Below, one piece after another: positions 63,342 to 64,000 of a DNA stretch of 64,000 nucleotides. The position numbers were made by a program, and so were the translations under genes. Source of the DNA: Epiperipatus broadwayi (Eukaryota > Onychophora > Udeonychophora > Euonychophora > Peripatidae); the NCBI GenBank assembly GCA_028023455.1, contig JAQFVV010013329.1, positions 1-64,000 of the forward strand, read 5' to 3'. The stretch's first letter is position 1; each line of letters starts with the position of its first letter. A model generated the notes under the pieces. That model was given only the letters and a program-made list of their open reading frames with translations. It was not told where the DNA came from and made no database searches.

Positions 63342-64000
63342 ATATATATATATATATTATCATAAGTATAATAAACTCACATATATTTTAATTATATTTT
63401 GTTTATTTAATTGGAACATGATTTGTATACTTATACTTCTGGGTATCATAACACTTTCCAAAAGAAAAAAAAAATATTTTTAAGTAAACTCCAAAAAAAA
63501 AAGCAATTTCATTGGTTTTAGTTTTAAATAATTAATCCATACATTTTTGAGAGCAAAACATATTTACATGTAAATAATTAAATTATATACTATGAATGTG
63601 AAAAAATAGAACAGAAATAGACGGCCATTACGAATAATATAGAGCAGTGTGCCCCCCACTAATGGCCATTACGAATAAGTGACAAGAAAATAATAGCAAG
63701 AAAATGTATTATGTATAACATGGAATTATTTTTTAAAACATTTTTAACTTAAAAAAATATCACAAAAGTATAATTAGTTAATTTTTTATATCAACATTTC
63801 TTTTTAAATTAAAAACTCAACCAGAGTAAAAACTTCATGAATAATTGTAATATTCTGTGTTATGATGCAAGAGACTTTTGTTAATCTTATTAGTGACAGT
63901 GGATTGAAATTTAAATTTCAGAGTATTAGATGTCTACCAAGGTAGAATATCTGGATCTTTCTCAACCAGTATTAATATTTTTAATGTTATTCAATACGAC
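63342..64000. other. Gene-free stretch at the window end
   Basis: A short (AT)n follows X. GGCCATTACGAATAA occurs twice (63623-63637 and 63664-63678) as a 15 bp direct repeat 41 bp apart, flanking GAGCAGTGTGCCCCCCACT. Nothing else recognised. Confidence 0.5.

Overview
The window is an extremely AT-rich stretch of an animal nuclear genome. I see no intact host gene, no rRNA or tRNA gene, and no bacterial-style operon. Three things point to a metazoan: decayed Penelope-like retroelements (PLEs) with GIY-YIG endonuclease domains, Ty3/gypsy and RTE-like LINE fossils, and degenerate TTAGGG-type telomere-like repeats. The mixture of long (AT)n, (ATCT)n, (CT)n and (GT)n microsatellites would fit a mollusc such as a cephalopod, but cnidarians or flatworms are not excluded. 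Every long open frame is either a retroelement fossil or a reading of a microsatellite.

Layout, left to right. 70-535 is a ~110-127 bp tandem repeat. 779-1790 is a PLE fossil (+). 1948-2124 is a foldback MITE between AT tracts. 4243-4536 is an (ATCT)n array. 5390-6045 is an LTR-like promoter region. 9632-11712 is repeat 'X' copy 1. 11851-13257 is repeat 'R2' copy A. 13338-17582 is a 4.2 kb element 'Y' copy 1. 17719-21140 is a broken Ty3/gypsy pol region (-). 21647-22857 is R2 copy B. 22920-25275 holds three PLE fragments, two of them head to head. 25880-26815 is LTR-like. 27131-27628 is a foldback element. 30794-31614 is a PLE fragment bracketed by its own inverted 3' flank. 34879-34964 is an interstitial telomere-like patch. 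35978-37712 is LTR-like. 37990-38780 is an RTE-like LINE fossil. 42314-45322 is LTR-like. 45335-51028 is an element with ~2.1 kb direct terminal repeats and a ~1.4 kb gag-like interior. 51041-51263 is a near-perfect palindromic MITE. 51327-51552 is a second-lineage PLE endonuclease fragment. 52158-53190 is another head-to-head PLE pair. 53218-53597 is an (ATCT)n array. 53920-54480 is a Ty3/gypsy gag fossil. 56262-63341 is X copy 2, split by Y copy 2 (57296-61837).

Main biological points. (1) X and Y each occur twice, in opposite orientations. X copy 1 still shows the uninterrupted site where Y sits in X copy 2, so Y is a discrete mobile unit that entered a TA-dinucleotide tract. (2) Several repeats end in TGTRCC or GGYACA right at (AT)n tracts, and several carry a TATA-box, a poly(A) signal and a TGGCGC/TGGCAC primer-binding-like motif in LTR order. 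This suggests very long LTR-type units (2-4.5 kb) landing in AT microsatellites. (3) PLE fragments repeatedly occur as inverted, head-to-head or tandem partial copies. (4) Several AT tracts are centred inside perfect palindromes. All of this was read by eye; homology boundaries are approximate.
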